35,456 bases of DNA, taken from positions 1 to 35,456 of the forward strand of contig NYZE01000018.1 of assembly GCA_002685965.1 (NCBI GenBank), read 5' to 3'. The position numbers and the translations under genes were made by a program. The notes below the pieces were generated by a model. The model saw only the letters and a program-made list of their open reading frames with translations, had not been told where the DNA came from and did not search any database. Numbering within the stretch: position 1 is the stretch's first letter; each line of letters opens with the position of its first letter. The stretch is from Planctomycetota bacterium (GTDB lineage: Bacteria; Planctomycetota; UBA1135; GCA-002748355). Shown one piece after another: positions 16,283 to 24,895 of this stretch.

Positions 16283-17746
16283 ATGTGCGGCGACTTTCAT
16301 CGTCTCAGCTTGCTCGTCCTGGCGGCTAGCGCTCTGACGGCTGCCCTCAACGGACAGGGTAAGCAAGCTGAAGGCGCCCCAAAACCCGCCCCGCGCCGCG
16401 CAGCCAAGAAAGGCGACTTCGCGCTGTTTCCCCTGGGCGCACTCGGCGGTCGAGGCGAGGTGGTCGCAGGTGCGAAGGAGCTGACGATCAAAGATCTCTT
16501 CGCCAAGGCACCTGGCGTCCGCGGCGGACTACGAGTCGGAGATCGGATCATCGCTGCAGCCGATAAGCCTTTCGTACCCCATAGTCGGAACATCGATGTC
16601 GGTGGGCGAGGCCCCATGGCCGCACTGGGCCATGTCCTCGAAGAAGCCGAAGCTGGCAGTGACTCCCTGAAACTCACCGTGCTTCGGAACGACAAGACCC
16701 TGCAACTGCAAATCCCCCTACCACGTCGAGGATCGTTCGCCGCTGGCTACCCGGCGAACTGTGAGCGATCGAAGCAGTTCTATGACGGGATCTGCCAGGA
16801 CCTCCTGAGATCCCGACGCAGGAAAGACGGAGCCTGGCAATCGAGAACCGGCGAAGATGCAACACGGTACGTGACGGCCATGTGCGGACTGGCCTTGCTC
16901 GGCCGGGGCAACCCGCAAGATGCCAAGGCTCTGCAACGAGTCGCCTCCTACCTGGCAGGCCCCAAGCGTCTCGGCTACGTCAGCAAAGACCTGAAGAGCC
17001 CTGCCGGCTTATCAAACTGGTTCATCTGCATGTCCGGGATTTTTCTTTCCGAGTATGTCCTGGCTACCGGTGATCAGAAGTGGACCCGGACCATTCAACA
17101 TCTGTGCGATTGCCTTGCGTTCAGGCAGACAGCAGGTGGTCGATATGGCCATGGCATCTCGGTCGGCTACGGCGGCAAAGGCCTCAACATCATCAACACC
17201 CACGCCCACCTCCTCTGGGCGCTGGCGCAACGAGCTGGCTGCAAGATCGACGCCCATGCCTGGCAGAAGTCCTTCGCGGAAATCTCCAAGTCGACTGGCA
17301 AGAACGGCGGCGTGCGATACTGGGCCTTGCAGACCGGCTATTGGGACTCGGGTGCGCGCACCGGCCAGATGGCCCTCGCCCTCGACCTGACCAGCAAGTC
17401 TCCGGAGTTGGCGGCGAGGATGGGGGGCTACTTGGACAAGTACAGCCTGAGAATGCGTGAGGCCCATGCAATGGGATCGATTGGCATGATCTTCGGGACC
17501 TGTGCGCTACGGCGTGTCAACCCAGCAGGCTGGCGTAGGCACATGGATTCTTGGCGCTGGTACCTCTGCCTCATGCAACAGCCCAACAACGCGGCAGGCT
17601 ACATCGGCGGCAAACGCAACAACGGTGGTGATCACTACCTTCGCACCGAACATGTGGCCAACGCAATCGCTGGCATGATGCTCGCGAGCGGCTGGGGCAA
17701 GCTCCACATGAGCGGGAATGAGCGCAAGGGCTGGCTGGGCAACTAG
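16283..17746 (+). CDS. Secreted PDZ and alpha/alpha-toroid protein (DUF6288-like)
   Basis: A 487-residue protein. The ATG at 16283 begins a signal peptide (RLSLLVLAASALTAALNGQG). Residues about 45-150 form a PDZ-like module: FPLGALGGRGEV, GVRGGLRVGDRIIAA (the G-L-R-V-G-D-x-I strand-helix of PDZ domains) and LKLTVLRND. Residues about 165-487 are helical repeats like prenyltransferase/terpene-cyclase toroids: DGAWQS, TAMCGLALLGRGN, SNWFICMSGIFLSEYV, GGRYGHGISVGYGGKGLNIINTHA, HYLRTEHVANAIAGMMLA. I recognise this arrangement as that of planctomycete proteins labelled DUF6288. No catalytic motif is known. It stands alone between the kinase-like gene and a convergent signalling kinase. Confidence 0.78.
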   Translation: MCGDFHRLSLLVLAASALTAALNGQGKQAEGAPKPAPRRAAKKGDFALFPLGALGGRGEVVAGAKELTIKDLFAKAPGVRGGLRVGDRIIAAADKPFVPHSRNIDVGGRGPMAALGHVLEEAEAGSDSLKLTVLRNDKTLQLQIPLPRRGSFAAGYPANCERSKQFYDGICQDLLRSRRRKDGAWQSRTGEDATRYVTAMCGLALLGRGNPQDAKALQRVASYLAGPKRLGYVSKDLKSPAGLSNWFICMSGIFLSEYVLATGDQKWTRTIQHLCDCLAFRQTAGGRYGHGISVGYGGKGLNIINTHAHLLWALAQRAGCKIDAHAWQKSFAEISKSTGKNGGVRYWALQTGYWDSGARTGQMALALDLTSKSPELAARMGGYLDKYSLRMREAHAMGSIGMIFGTCALRRVNPAGWRRHMDSWRWYLCLMQQPNNAAGYIGGKRNNGGDHYLRTEHVANAIAGMMLASGWGKLHMSGNERKGWLGN

Positions 17747-17755
17747 CGCAAGACA

Positions 17756-17784
17756 GTCGACATCGAGAGCGTCGCTCGATCGAC
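17756..17784. terminator. Bulged hairpin between convergent genes
   Basis: GTCGA (17756-17760) and TCGAG (17763-17767) pair with CTCGA and TCGAC (17775-17784) around a 7-base loop, with a 2-base bulge. It lies in the 118-bp gap between the DUF6288-like gene and the convergent kinase gene. It lacks a T-run, so its role as terminator is uncertain. Confidence 0.3.
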
Positions 17785-17864
17785 CTCCACCCACTACTCT
17801 CGACGACCAGCAAGAGTCTTGACCTTGCCCCCTGAGTCGGGCCTCCTTGGACCGGGCCTATCCG

Positions 17865-20800
17865 CTAGCGCATCAACGCCCTACGCACCGGCGTCGCGCG
17901 CAGGAAGCGCTTGCGGTCTGCAGCGGTTCGCAGCCGCGCTGCGAGGCGCTCGAGGCGGCGTCGCGCGATGCCGCGTGCGCTGCGTGCGGCGTTGAGGCGT
18001 CCGAGCGCTTCTAAAGAACGGGCGCGCTCAAGGAGCAGGCCGAGCGGAAGCGTCGGCTCGAGGCTGTAGAGGCGCAGCTCTTCGAGGGTCTCGTCAAGGA
18101 TGTCCAGCGACCTGGCTGCGCTGCCGAGGTCGCGCAGGATGCGGGCGTGCAGTCGTCGCGCACGGAAGAGATCACGGGGGATGCCCGAGTCGAGCGCGGC
18201 CTGCTCCAGCGCTTCGGCGTCGGCAACGTGGGCGCACTCGAGTTCGATTTGACACTGCAGTAGTGCGATCCGCGTGCTGAGTCCGCCGAAGGTCTCACCG
18301 GCTGCGGTGGCCAGCTCCGTGGCGACCTGCAAGTCTTCGAGTGCCCGCGCATTGTCGCCGTCGAAGTGCCAGGCGAGGCCGAGCAAGCGATGGCGCACGG
18401 CGCGCTCGCGGGGTGTTGGCAACACGAGTTCGGTGAGCTCGTTGCGCACTCGTTTGGTTTGCCCGAGGTCGAGCCGTAACCGGGAGCGGTAGAGGTGCAG
18501 TTGCGCCAGGCCGACCTCGTCGCCGAGCTTCGTCCAGGCAGCCTCGGCAGCACGATAGTGCCGTTCGGCAAGCTCGACGCGAAGACACGCCGACTCGTGC
18601 CGCGCGAGCTCGGTCGTGGCTCGTGCAAAGAGCGGGGATTCGACGTCGTCACGCGCCAAGAGGATCTCGTGCGCGCGCGCTATGGTGCGCAGCCCTTCGC
18701 GCATCGAGCCGGATGTGCCTTCGAGCTCACCCAAGAGCAGGAGCGTCTCGACCGCGGTATCGGAGTCGGCTGCGACGAAGTCGAGCGTCCCGCGGGCCAG
18801 CGCCATCGCCTGGCCGGTCCAGCCCTCGTCGCGCGTGGCAGCCGCCAAGCCGAGCCAGGCCAGGCCTTGGCTCTGGCGGTCGCCGCTGTCGCGGGCAAGA
18901 GAGATGGCCTGCTCGAAGGCGGTGCGGGCCCGTGCCGGGTTGCCCGAGATGGCCTCGAGCTGCGCTTCGAGCAGGAGGGCTCTGAGTTGCACCGCGGCGT
19001 TGGCCGGCTCGCTGCGGTCCACGTGGAGTCGCACACGGCGCAAGAGTGGCCGCGCGCGCGGGAGGTTGGCGCGGGCGAGGAAGCGGGTTGCCGTGTCTAA
19101 GAGCGGCGGCAGCGCACGTTCGTGGCGGCCGGCCCGAGACCACTGCATGCCGATCTCGAGGGCGTCGGCGCCTGCGGCTTCCAAGACGCGCGCTGCGCGC
19201 TCATGCAGCGCGATCCGCCGTTGGGGATGGATGCGTCCAAGCACGACACTGCGCTGGCTCACGCGGCGAAAGCGCAGCAGTTCGCCTTCCGAGAGCAACC
19301 AGTCGTCGAGGTGTCCACCCAATCGGCCGAGCACGGCCAGCTCGTCTGTCTGCAGAACGTCGGCCAGATCCTCGGTGCGGAAGCGCGCGCCGAGGACGGC
19401 GGCGGCTTCGATCACCTCGCGCTGTTGTGGCTCGAGCCGGTCCCATGCCGCGAGGACGAATCCCTCGAGACCTGGTGACAGCGGCAGCGTTGCGTTCGCG
19501 CTCAACTGCTGATAGGCGCCTGGCTGTCCCACGAGGTCCCCGCGTGCCGCGAGGTCAGCGAGGGCATCGATCAGCAGACCGGGGACTGGTGGTAGGTGGG
19601 CGGTCAAGAGGCGAGCGGCGCGCCTGCCTTCACCGGGGTTGGCGAAGAGCGCTTCGAATAGCTGCTGGGTGGCGGGTGCGTCGAGCGGATCGACTGCGAG
19701 GTCGCGTCGCGGCAGGCTGCCGAGATCGGGCGGCCTGCTCTCGCTGTGTGAGCAGAGCACGACGACGAGGTGCGCGCCTTCGGTGACGGCGTGCTCGAGC
19801 AGCGTGACCGTGTGCGGATTGAGTCGTTCCGCGTGCTCGATGCGTAACAGTAGTGGACGCTCGCTGTTGCCTATGGCGCGCAGCACGCGCGCGGCCGTCG
19901 CGAGCGGTGGCCCGCTGTCGTTGGTCGACTGCAGCAACCACCTTGCGAGCGCGAGCGCGCTTTGCGGCTCGGCGTCGGCTTCGAGGCGAAAACGCGTCGC
20001 GAGCTTCTCTACCGCCGTGCCCCCTGTGTCGCTGTCGAGTTGGCCACGAGCGTAGTGTTCGACCAGAAAGCCGCCGATCGGCGACAAGGGAAGAACCTTG
20101 GATCGCGTTGCCGGTGCGCCGGCGAAGTAGAGCAACGGCCGGTTGCCGCGCAACGCGCGTTCGACGAACTCGTCGACGAGCCGTCGCTTGCCGCCGCCTT
20201 CAGGCCCGCGTAGATGAAGCACGTTGCCTTCACCCTCGCGCGCCCTTTGCAGGGCGGCCTGGAGCACCGCCAACTCCTCATCACGACCAGCCGGTGGGGC
20301 AGCTGTCGGGCGGCGGGTTGCCCGCAGCCGTCGCTCCGTTTGCAGAACCGGGGCGGTGCGTTCGTGTCGCTGCCACCAGGTCGATGCCTCCCCGGCTTCG
20401 AGAATCGTGGCCAGTTCTGTGGCGTTGCGCAGTCGATCGTGGCGTGCTTTCTGAAGAAGTGAACGCAGCACATGATCGAGAAACGGTGACAGCCGCGGGG
20501 CCAAGGTCGAGGCGGTGGGGGGCTCCAGATCGAGGTGGGCGGAAATCAGTGCGTCAGGGTCGTTGTCGGCGGCGGCGAACGGGTGACTACCTGTTGCAAG
20601 TTCGTACAGCACGACCCCGAGCGAATAGAGCTCCGAGGCAGCAGTGGCTGGCTTGCCGCGCAGGCACTCCGGTGCTGCGTAGAGCAGTGTCCCGGCGAGT
20701 GTGCCGCTGCCCGTCGACCCCACGTCGATTGGGCCGGCCAGCCCGAGGTCCATCAGCTTGGTGTGCCCGGTCGAAGACAGGTGCAGGTTCTCCGGCTTTA

Positions 20801-21257
20801 TGTCGCGATGTACGACACCGTTTTCGTGCAGCGCCTGCAGTCCGCGGGCCACGTCGGCACCGACGCGCCGGACCAGCCGCTCGACTGCCTGTCCCTCGGT
20901 GTCGAGCAGAGCACGCAGAGTACGGCCCTCGACGTACTCCATGAGCAGCCACACCAGCGGCAGGCCGAAAGTCCGAGTCTCTTCTATGCCGAAAATGCGT
21001 ACGACGTTCGGATGATCGATGCGACGACCAATCTCAGCCTCCTGGCGCAAGCGCGCGATCCACTTGGGGTCGTGCACCAGTTCCTGGCGGAGGAACTTGA
21101 CGGCGACCGTCGTGCCGGCTGGAACCCCAAACAGTTCGCGCTCGGTGCGAGCCTCGTAGACCGTACCATGGCTCCCGGTGCCGAGTTCGCGCAGGACGCG
21201 CACGCTGCCAAGCGCGCCGCCGGCGCCCGCAGCAGGATTCTGTCGTCGACCGCCCAT
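17865..21257 (-). CDS. Ser/Thr protein kinase fused to a degenerate AAA-type ATPase and TPR-like repeats
   Basis: A 1130-residue cytoplasmic signalling protein without a membrane segment. Residues 20-295 are a Hanks-type kinase with all key residues: glycine loop L25-GTGSHGTV, VAVK54, H-R-D152-I-K-P-E-N, D170-L-G (in place of DFG) and YAAPE. From about 330 (GRDEELAVLQAAL) an AAA_16-like ATPase follows, but its P-loop reads G351-PEGGGK357-R, lacking the Ser/Thr after Lys, and its Walker B region reads LLLRIEHAERLN without the usual acidic pair. ATP hydrolysis there is doubtful. Residues about 690-1130 are helical repeats like TPRs, as in PknK and MalT/STAND-type regulators. The likely role is sensing and phosphorylation of unknown partners. 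It is divergent from the E1 operon with 53 bases between starts, so a regulatory link is possible but unproven. Confidence 0.9.
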   Translation of the reverse strand: MGGRRQNPAAGAGGALGSVRVLRELGTGSHGTVYEARTERELFGVPAGTTVAVKFLRQELVHDPKWIARLRQEAEIGRRIDHPNVVRIFGIEETRTFGLPLVWLLMEYVEGRTLRALLDTEGQAVERLVRRVGADVARGLQALHENGVVHRDIKPENLHLSSTGHTKLMDLGLAGPIDVGSTGSGTLAGTLLYAAPECLRGKPATAASELYSLGVVLYELATGSHPFAAADNDPDALISAHLDLEPPTASTLAPRLSPFLDHVLRSLLQKARHDRLRNATELATILEAGEASTWWQRHERTAPVLQTERRLRATRRPTAAPPAGRDEELAVLQAALQRAREGEGNVLHLRGPEGGGKRRLVDEFVERALRGNRPLLYFAGAPATRSKVLPLSPIGGFLVEHYARGQLDSDTGGTAVEKLATRFRLEADAEPQSALALARWLLQSTNDSGPPLATAARVLRAIGNSERPLLLRIEHAERLNPHTVTLLEHAVTEGAHLVVVLCSHSESRPPDLGSLPRRDLAVDPLDAPATQQLFEALFANPGEGRRAARLLTAHLPPVPGLLIDALADLAARGDLVGQPGAYQQLSANATLPLSPGLEGFVLAAWDRLEPQQREVIEAAAVLGARFRTEDLADVLQTDELAVLGRLGGHLDDWLLSEGELLRFRRVSQRSVVLGRIHPQRRIALHERAARVLEAAGADALEIGMQWSRAGRHERALPPLLDTATRFLARANLPRARPLLRRVRLHVDRSEPANAAVQLRALLLEAQLEAISGNPARARTAFEQAISLARDSGDRQSQGLAWLGLAAATRDEGWTGQAMALARGTLDFVAADSDTAVETLLLLGELEGTSGSMREGLRTIARAHEILLARDDVESPLFARATTELARHESACLRVELAERHYRAAEAAWTKLGDEVGLAQLHLYRSRLRLDLGQTKRVRNELTELVLPTPRERAVRHRLLGLAWHFDGDNARALEDLQVATELATAAGETFGGLSTRIALLQCQIELECAHVADAEALEQAALDSGIPRDLFRARRLHARILRDLGSAARSLDILDETLEELRLYSLEPTLPLGLLLERARSLEALGRLNAARSARGIARRRLERLAARLRTAADRKRFLRATPVRRALMR

Positions 21258-21289
21258 CGACCGCTCCGATACCCTTTCCCCATCTTCTC

Positions 21290-21310
21290 TATTCTGATTC
21301 TGACCTGACC
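21290..21310 (+). promoter_or_regulatory. Possible -10 element of the E1-acyltransferase-deacetylase operon
   Basis: TATTCT at 21290-21295 lies 15 bases before the GTG at 21311 within a T/C-rich stretch of the short divergent gap. A start point near 21302 would leave a leader of about 8 nt. No convincing -35 was seen. Confidence 0.4.
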
Positions 21311-23308
21311 GTGACTTCGACCGAGCCCGGCAAGCTGTCCCAGACCAAGCAACGAGCGCTCCGACTCTACCGCGAGATGCTTCGCATCCGTCGTTTCGAG
21401 GAGACGCTTGAGCAACTGGTGAGCAAGGGACGCATTGGCGGCACCACCCACCTGTGCATTGGCCAGGAAGCGGTGCCGGTCGGAGTGTCCTCCGAGCTTA
21501 CTCATCAGGACCTCGTCGTGTCGACACACCGGGGTCATGGCCACCTCCTCGCAAAGGGGGCGCGGCTCGATCGGGCGCTGGCCGAGATTGCTGGCCGTGA
21601 GGGTGGCTACTGTCACGGCAAGGGTGGCAGCCAGCACGTTGCCGTACCCGAGATCGGCCACATGGGTAGCAACGGCATCACCGGCGGGGGCTTGCCGATC
21701 GCGGCCGGGTTGGCACTGGCGTTGCAACGGCGCGGCGAATCACACTGCGTCGTTTCCTACAATGGCGACGGTGCGGCCGACACGGGCAACTTCCACGAGA
21801 CGCTGAACCTGGCGGCGCTGTGGCGGTTGCCGATCGTGTTCGTGCTCGAGAACAACCTCTACTCGATGTCTACGCCGGTCGATCGCACGTCGGCCTGTGA
21901 CTCCTTCACGGAATGGGCCGACCGCTACCGGGGCATGACCGTGGCTGGCCCGGCGGACGGCAACGACGTGCTCGCTGTTGCCGACGTCGTCCGTCCGTTG
22001 CTCGAACGCGCGCGCGCTGGCGAGGGACCCTGCTTTGTCGAGTTTCTGACCTATCGCCAGTCCGGACACTCCAAGAGCGACGCCCGGGTCTACCGAACCC
22101 GCGAAGAGGAAGCCCATTGGCGCGAGAAAGACCCTTTCAGTGTGCTCGAACGCGAAGCGGCGCTCGGTGAGGAAGAGCTCGCGACCGCCCGGGCCGAGGT
22201 CGAGCGCGAGGTGGAAGAGGCGATCGACTTTGCGATGAGCTCGCCGCCAGGTGGCCGCGAGCGGGCGCTCTCCGACCTCGAGTTGCCGAAGCCCGACACG
22301 GCGCCGGCGCCGAGCGGCCTGAAAACCGGCGCCGAGGTCACGATGACCGAGGCGATCCGCGAAGTGCTTCGCGGTGAACTCACCCACGACGAAACGGTGC
22401 ACTTGATCGGCGAAGACATCGGCGCCTACGGCGGTGCGTTCGGCGTCACGCGTGGACTGCTCGACGAGTTCGGCGAAGAGCGCGTCCGCGAGACACCGAT
22501 CTCGGAGAACTCGTTCACGGGTCTCGGCGTCGGCGCAGCAGTCGGCGGCCTGCGTCCGGTGGTGGAGCTGATGTTCGGCGACTTCGTCTGCTATGCGATG
22601 GACGCGCTGACGAACCACGCCGCCAAGATCCACTACATGTACGCCGGCCAGGTGATGGTTCCGTTCACGCTGCGCATGCCGGTTGGCCGGCGCAACGGCT
22701 ACGGTGCGACGCATTCGCAGAGTCTCGAGGCCTGGTTCGTGCACGTGCCGGGGCTCAACGTCGTGTTCCCGTCGACCGTCGAAGACGCGGTCGGGCTGCT
22801 GCGTAGCTGCATCCGCACCGACGCCCCTACCTTGTTCTTCGAGCACAAGTTGCTCTACCCCGAGAGCGGCAAGTGGCCTGGCGGCGGACACCTCGTGCCG
22901 CTCGGGCAGGCGAGGATCGATCGAACAGGCGAGCAGCTGACCATGATGACCTGGGGGCTGTGTCTGTCCCTGTGTCGTGCGGCGGCGGATCAGCTCGCGG
23001 AGCGGGGCTTCTCGGTCGAGATCATCGACCTGCGTTCGCTCCAGCCCTTCGACCGCGACACCTGCATCGCGTCGGTGCGCAAGACCGGGCGGGGCTTGGT
23101 CGTTCAGGAAGCGACGGTCGTCGGGGGTGTCTGTGATCGCGTGATCGCCGACATCCTGCCCGACGTCTTTTCATACCTGCACGCGCCGCTGCGCCGCATC
23201 GGTGGCGCACATGCACCGTTCCCGAGCTCGCCCGAGCTCGAAGAGTCACTCATGCCGAGCGCAAAAGGTGTCATGCGTGAGGCATTGCACCTCTTGACGG
23301 CATACTGA
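21311..23308 (+). CDS. Fused E1 alpha/beta 2-oxoacid dehydrogenase (thiamine-diphosphate dependent)
   Basis: A 665-residue protein beginning with GTG. Residues about 10-310 are E1 alpha: YREMLRIRRFEETL, the loop HRGHGHLLA, and the ThDP/Mg motif G152-D-G ... N181-N (GDG-X26-NN type), then YRQSGHSKSD, the phosphorylation-loop region. Residues about 338-665 are E1 beta: MTEAIREVL, GEDIG, ISENSFTGLGVGAAVGG, GATHSQSLEAWF and IIDLRSLQPFD. The two are usually separate genes; the fusion occurs in some bacteria. It should decarboxylate a 2-oxo acid and reductively acylate a lipoyl domain. The lipoyl domain is presumably that of the next protein, 6 bases downstream. The substrate (pyruvate, branched-chain or other) cannot be read from sequence. 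No E3 or ordinary E2 lies in the window. Confidence 0.93.
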   Translation: MTSTEPGKLSQTKQRALRLYREMLRIRRFEETLEQLVSKGRIGGTTHLCIGQEAVPVGVSSELTHQDLVVSTHRGHGHLLAKGARLDRALAEIAGREGGYCHGKGGSQHVAVPEIGHMGSNGITGGGLPIAAGLALALQRRGESHCVVSYNGDGAADTGNFHETLNLAALWRLPIVFVLENNLYSMSTPVDRTSACDSFTEWADRYRGMTVAGPADGNDVLAVADVVRPLLERARAGEGPCFVEFLTYRQSGHSKSDARVYRTREEEAHWREKDPFSVLEREAALGEEELATARAEVEREVEEAIDFAMSSPPGGRERALSDLELPKPDTAPAPSGLKTGAEVTMTEAIREVLRGELTHDETVHLIGEDIGAYGGAFGVTRGLLDEFGEERVRETPISENSFTGLGVGAAVGGLRPVVELMFGDFVCYAMDALTNHAAKIHYMYAGQVMVPFTLRMPVGRRNGYGATHSQSLEAWFVHVPGLNVVFPSTVEDAVGLLRSCIRTDAPTLFFEHKLLYPESGKWPGGGHLVPLGQARIDRTGEQLTMMTWGLCLSLCRAAADQLAERGFSVEIIDLRSLQPFDRDTCIASVRKTGRGLVVQEATVVGGVCDRVIADILPDVFSYLHAPLRRIGGAHAPFPSSPELEESLMPSAKGVMREALHLLTAY

Positions 23309-23314
23309 TCGCGC

Positions 23315-24895
23315 ATGCCAGAGTTGTTCACAGTCCCGTATCTGGGCACCGCCGAGAAGGACGTGCTCGTGGTCGACTGGCTCGTCGACGAGGGTGATGC
23401 CTTCCGACGCGGACAGCCGCTTGTCACGCTCGAGACCCTGAAGGCGAGCTTCGAGGTCGAAGCGGAGGGCGATGGCGTCCTGCTGCGCCAGCTCGAGGCG
23501 GTCGGCGACCGGGTGGGGTTGCAAGCGCCGCTCGGCGTCTGGGGCCAAGCGGGCGAGACGCTGGTAGAGGCAGAAGTCGAAGAACTGCTCGCGGCGCAGG
23601 CCGTGCCCGATGTCGAGGTCGCCGACCCGACGCCGAAAGCCGCGCCCGTGAGCGGTGCCGCGAACGCCGCACCGGCGTCGCCGGCGGCGCGGCGCCGTGC
23701 TACCGATCTCGGTATCGACCTCGCCTCGATCCAGGGCACTGGGCCGAATGGCATGGTCCGGGTCGAGGACGTCGAGCGTTCCTGTGTCGGTGATTCCTCG
23801 ACCGCGGAGGTAGCCACCGGGGCCGTGGATGCGGCCTTCCTCGCCCACGTGCGCGCCAACCTCGACGAGTTCGGCGTGCTCGAGTCGTCGTTCAAGGTCG
23901 ACCTCTACCGGCGCCACGGTGCGCGGATCGGCGCCGATGTTGAGTTCGGCAAGGGCGTCGCACCGCTCGCGGAGCGGCTCGTGCTGGGGCGCGGCGTCCG
24001 CTTCGCGGACGGCTGTAGAGTTGAGGCCGTCGACCTCGTCGCGGGGGCTTTGACCGCGTTTGGACCGCGTTGCGCCGTCCGGTGTCGCAGCATCTCGCTC
24101 GGGGAGAACGCATTCCTTGCCGCGGACGTCGACATCGGTGGTGGCGGTGCGATGGATCCGGAGGCCGAACTCGTCATGGGTGGGCACGGATTCGTTGGCG
24201 AGCACGCTCATCTGAACCCGTGCCGGCGCCTCGTGGTCGGTGATGAAGTCGTCATCTCGCGCAGTGCCGTCATCATGACGCACTCTTTTGGCAGCAGCGC
24301 CCTGGCTGGCTACGCGGCTCGTTTTGCCGGTGTGACGATCGGCGATGGCTGTCAGGTCGGCATCGGCGCCACTCTGTTCCCGGGCGTCGAGATGGGCCGC
24401 GGATCGATCCTCTTGTCGGGTTCGTCGTTGGTGACGGCGATGCCCGAGTATCGCTTGTGGGGCGGCGTGCCGGCGAAGGACCTAAAGGCCGCCGCGCACG
24501 AACTCGATGCGGCGGCGCTCCTGGGCGTTGCCCAGGACCTGGCCGGCGAGTTCGCCCGGCAGTTGCAGCTGCGCGGGTTTGCCGTGAGCCTGCAAGTCGA
24601 AGCGGACGAGCGTGAGCTCGTCGTCGACCACGAAGGCCGCCGTCACCGTCTGCACCTGGCGCCACTGCTCGACACCGAGGAGGCGGCGCCGTGCGCCGAG
24701 GACGTCCGTGTCGGGCTGGCTGCCGATGATGATGCATGGGCCTCATTGCTACCCGAGCTGGTCGGCATCGACCTGTCCGTGCCACGCGTGCGTGGCGCGC
24801 TCGGACCGATGGCGAACGCGTTCCGCGAGTTCCTGCGCAAGCGCGGCGTCCGGCTACATCCGCGGACCTGGGCCTATCGCGGCGGTTGGCTGTGA
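23315..24895 (+). CDS. Lipoyl domain + peripheral-subunit-binding domain + hexapeptide (LbH) acyltransferase fusion
   Basis: A 526-residue protein of unusual architecture. Residues 1-80 are a lipoyl domain with the modifiable lysine in T-L-E-T-L-K43-A. Residues 121-154 (SPAARRRATDLGIDLASIQG then TGPNGMVRVEDVE) are a typical E3/E1-binding domain, flanked by an Ala/Pro linker. A normal E2 would now have the CAT-fold catalytic domain with HxxxDG; I find none. Instead residues about 195-390 are a left-handed beta-helix of the hexapeptide acyltransferase type: repeated [I/V/L]-G-x4 turns, a loop with A-V-I-M-T-H323-S (likely catalytic His), GVTIGDGCQVGIGATLFPGV and YRLWGGVPAKDLK. Residues 400-526 form a C-terminal domain I do not recognise. 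Role inferred: transfer of an acyl group from the lipoyl arm to a hydroxyl or amine acceptor. Confidence 0.85.
   Translation: MPELFTVPYLGTAEKDVLVVDWLVDEGDAFRRGQPLVTLETLKASFEVEAEGDGVLLRQLEAVGDRVGLQAPLGVWGQAGETLVEAEVEELLAAQAVPDVEVADPTPKAAPVSGAANAAPASPAARRRATDLGIDLASIQGTGPNGMVRVEDVERSCVGDSSTAEVATGAVDAAFLAHVRANLDEFGVLESSFKVDLYRRHGARIGADVEFGKGVAPLAERLVLGRGVRFADGCRVEAVDLVAGALTAFGPRCAVRCRSISLGENAFLAADVDIGGGGAMDPEAELVMGGHGFVGEHAHLNPCRRLVVGDEVVISRSAVIMTHSFGSSALAGYAARFAGVTIGDGCQVGIGATLFPGVEMGRGSILLSGSSLVTAMPEYRLWGGVPAKDLKAAAHELDAAALLGVAQDLAGEFARQLQLRGFAVSLQVEADERELVVDHEGRRHRLHLAPLLDTEEAAPCAEDVRVGLAADDDAWASLLPELVGIDLSVPRVRGALGPMANAFREFLRKRGVRLHPRTWAYRGGWL

Noticed and set aside
21740-24283. Minus-strand ORFs of 383 and 345 codons opposite the E1 and acyltransferase genes
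   Set aside because: No recognisable motifs; the plus-strand proteins have complete catalytic motifs in these stretches.
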